Shown piece by piece: positions 4,401-6,362 of a DNA stretch of 6,362 bases (its first letter is position 1; every line of letters starts with the position of its first letter). The DNA lies in contig WFMX01000022.1 of the NCBI GenBank assembly GCA_015488875.1, forward strand, positions 1 through 6,362. The letters run 5' to 3'. A program made the position numbers and the translations under genes. Below the pieces are notes generated by a model. It was not told the DNA's origin. It did no database searches and saw only the letters and a list, made by a program, of their open reading frames with translations. The DNA comes from Campylobacterota bacterium. Lineage in GTDB: Bacteria > Campylobacterota > Campylobacteria > Campylobacterales > Sulfurovaceae.

Positions 4401-6293
4401 ATGAATTATGATGTGATAGTGGTCGGCGGTGGACACTCTGGGATAGAGGCTGCACTAGCTAGTGCAAGAATGGGTGCAAAGACTCTAATGATTACTATAC
4501 TAGCAGAGCAGATAGGAGCTTCTAGTTGCAATCCTGCCATAGGTGGATTGGCAAAGGGACATTTAGTCAAAGAGCTAGATGCTCTAGGTGGCGAGATGGG
4601 ATTGGCTACTGATGCTACAGGTATACAGTTTCGCACTCTCAATGCTTCTAAAGGACCAGCGGTCAGAGGTTCACGAGCCCAGATAGATATGGATAGATAC
4701 CGTATATATATGAGAGATGTGGTACTCAACACAGCAAACCTAGATGTGAAGCAGGAGATGGTAGTCGGACTACTCATAGATGACCGCCAAGTGAGAGGTG
4801 TAGAGACAGAGCTATCCAATACCTACGAGGCATCGAAAGTCATCATCACAGCAGGTACATTCCTAGATGGCACTATACATATAGGCTCCAAGCAACAAAA
4901 GGCAGGCAGACAAGGTGAATTTGCATCTATAGAGTTGGCTCAATATTTGCGAGAGTTAGGGCTAGAGATAGGACGACTCAAGACTGGTACTTGTGCTAGG
5001 ATAGATGGCAAGAGCATAGACTTTGGAGTCATGGAGAAGCAGGGAGGAGATGAGCCGCCTATACCTTTCTCTTTTCGTACGCCTAGAGAGAGCTTCGATC
5101 CTGTACAGTTACCATGCCATGTCACATACACCAACGAAAGCACCCACACACTCATAGAGGATAACTTCCATAGAGCACCACTCTTTTCAGGTCAGATAGA
5201 AGGCGTAGGACCTAGATACTGCCCTAGCATAGAAGATAAAGTGAGTAGATTTAGAGACCGCCCTAGACATCAAATCTTTGTAGAGCCACAGACATTAGAG
5301 TCTACAGAGTATTACATCAACGGTATGAGTACCTCTCTACCTACAGATGTGCAATTGGATATGATCCGCTCCGTAGAGGGGATGGAAAACGCCAATATAG
5401 TGAGATATGGGTATGCCATTGAGTATGACTACATACAGCCTACAGAGCTATATCATACACTAGAGACCAAGCTCATATCAGGTCTATACTCCGCAGGACA
5501 GATCAACGGTACTACTGGCTATGAGGAGGCAGCAGCTCAAGGACTCATGGCAGGTATCAATGCGGTGCTTAGCCTGCAGAATAAAGAGCCATTTATACTC
5601 GGTAGAGATGAGGCATACATAGGTGTACTGATAGATGATTTAGTCACCAAAGGAACGAAAGAGCCATATCGTATGTTTACAAGCAGAGCAGAGTATAGAC
5701 TACTCCTCAGAGAGGATAATGCCGATATTCGTCTATCACATTATGGCATAGCTCTAGGTCTCCTTGACGATGAGTATGCCCAGAGACATCATAGCAAAAA
5801 GGAGTCTCTATATGAAGCCCTAGAGTTTCTCAAAAATGAGTACGCCACCCCAACCAAAGAGTTTTTGGCGACACTTGATGAGATAGGGCATGTCAAGATC
5901 AATGACAAAACATATTGGATAGATATATTGGGCAGAGGTGAGCTTACTAGAGACTCTCTTGTGCAGCTATTACCTCAATTTGACAAATACAGTGATGAAA
6001 TCATACAGCAGATACTTGTAGAGTCAAAATATAGTAGATATATAGAAAAGCAACAAGAACAGATAGATAGAATGCATGACTTACTCAAGGTCAAGATACC
6101 AAAAGATTTTGACTTCAAAAAGGTCTCAGGACTTAGCAATGAAATAGTGGAGAAGCTAGAGAAAGCTACGCCCCCTACCCTATTTAACGCATCTCAGATA
6201 TCAGGTGTCACACCTGCATCATTAGATATACTATATGTATATATAAGAATGGCAGAGAAGGCGAACTCCAAGAAGAAGAGGGATAGAAATTAA
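4401..6293 (+). CDS. mnmG: tRNA uridine-5-carboxymethylaminomethyl(34) synthesis protein MnmG (GidA)
   Basis: With the GTPase MnmE, this FAD enzyme installs the (carboxymethyl)aminomethyl group at C5 of wobble uridine 34 in tRNAs, using methylene-tetrahydrofolate. The 630-residue length is normal. The FAD-binding motif is VGGGHSGIE (8-16, Gly9, Gly11, Gly14). SCNPAIGGLAKGH (42-54) and GPRYCPSIEDK (270-280) carry Cys43 and Cys274, the equivalents of E. coli Cys47 and Cys277. Further family blocks are LNASKGPAVRGSRAQIDMDR (80-99), GRLKTGTCARIDG (191-203), GLYSAGQINGTTGYEEAAAQ (361-380) and KEPYRMFTSRAEYRLLLRED (420-439). The C-terminal helical domain, which contacts MnmE and tRNA, is complete (SRYIEKQQEQ through LDILYVYIRMA). 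AGGA stands 11 nt before the ATG. MnmE is not in the window. No clear terminator follows. Confidence 0.98.
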   Translation: MNYDVIVVGGGHSGIEAALASARMGAKTLMITILAEQIGASSCNPAIGGLAKGHLVKELDALGGEMGLATDATGIQFRTLNASKGPAVRGSRAQIDMDRYRIYMRDVVLNTANLDVKQEMVVGLLIDDRQVRGVETELSNTYEASKVIITAGTFLDGTIHIGSKQQKAGRQGEFASIELAQYLRELGLEIGRLKTGTCARIDGKSIDFGVMEKQGGDEPPIPFSFRTPRESFDPVQLPCHVTYTNESTHTLIEDNFHRAPLFSGQIEGVGPRYCPSIEDKVSRFRDRPRHQIFVEPQTLESTEYYINGMSTSLPTDVQLDMIRSVEGMENANIVRYGYAIEYDYIQPTELYHTLETKLISGLYSAGQINGTTGYEEAAAQGLMAGINAVLSLQNKEPFILGRDEAYIGVLIDDLVTKGTKEPYRMFTSRAEYRLLLREDNADIRLSHYGIALGLLDDEYAQRHHSKKESLYEALEFLKNEYATPTKEFLATLDEIGHVKINDKTYWIDILGRGELTRDSLVQLLPQFDKYSDEIIQQILVESKYSRYIEKQQEQIDRMHDLLKVKIPKDFDFKKVSGLSNEIVEKLEKATPPTLFNASQISGVTPASLDILYVYIRMAEKANSKKKRDRN

Positions 6294-6330
6294 TGATACT
6301 TCTTCATCCCCACCCGTCCTCGGCAATGCT

Positions 6331-6359
6331 AATGCATCGCAATCGCCTGACCTCGGCTA
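6331..6359 (+). repeat. Dispersed intergenic repeat, copy 2
   Basis: AATGCATC (6331-6338), a 7-base spacer, then CCTGACCTCGGCTA (6346-6359). Both blocks are identical to those at 877-884 and 893-906 and in the same order and orientation. It begins 37 nt after the mnmG stop. A nearby imperfect hairpin (6323-6329 with 6334-6340, one mismatch) overlaps its left end. The element probably continues past the window edge. Confidence 0.7.
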
Positions 6360-6362
6360 AAC

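Noticed and set aside
4406..4819. Long antisense frames inside mnmG (also 4940-5155) and opposite rpoA, rpsD and rpsK
   Set aside because: These are shadows of strongly conserved genes on the other strand and encode nothing recognisable.

Overview
This window is chromosomal DNA from a member of the Campylobacterota (Epsilonproteobacteria), most likely a Sulfurovum/Sulfurimonas-type relative. The evidence is AT-rich coding DNA with heavy use of ATA and AGA codons, ribosomal and RNA polymerase alpha sequences of the epsilonproteobacterial type, and TATAAT-type -10 boxes without a recognisable -35. The genus is an inference; no search was run.

Layout: (1) Bases 1-647 (+) hold the 3' part of a LexA/CI-like regulator (HTH plus S24 peptidase); its start lies before the window. 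(2) Bases 648-1183 carry no gene. The first half is a mosaic of intergenic repeats: a three-copy imperfect ~79-bp direct repeat, a long palindrome, and one copy of a dispersed repeat that recurs at the right end of the window. The second half is T-rich and ends in a 14-bp hairpin. (3) Bases 1184-4177 (-) are the alpha-type ribosomal operon in the order rpmJ-rpsM-rpsK-rpsD-rpoA-rplQ. It is tight (2 to 16 nt between genes) except for a 119-bp AT-rich gap before rpsD. (4) Bases 4178-4400 are a divergent control region with two near mirror-image promoters, a 12-bp palindrome between them and a structured rpmJ leader. (5) Bases 4401-6293 (+) are mnmG (gidA), a tRNA wobble-uridine modification enzyme. 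(6) Bases 6294-6362 hold the second copy of the dispersed repeat.

The genes are mostly translation housekeeping: small-subunit proteins S13, S11 and S4, large-subunit proteins L36 and L17, RNA polymerase alpha, and divergently MnmG, which modifies the tRNAs the ribosome reads. infA, which usually precedes rpmJ, is absent, so the ancestral cluster has been broken at that point. No new enzymatic system is visible. The least explained parts are the modular intergenic repeats, the rpmJ leader, the rpsK-rpsD gap and the divergent promoter pair.
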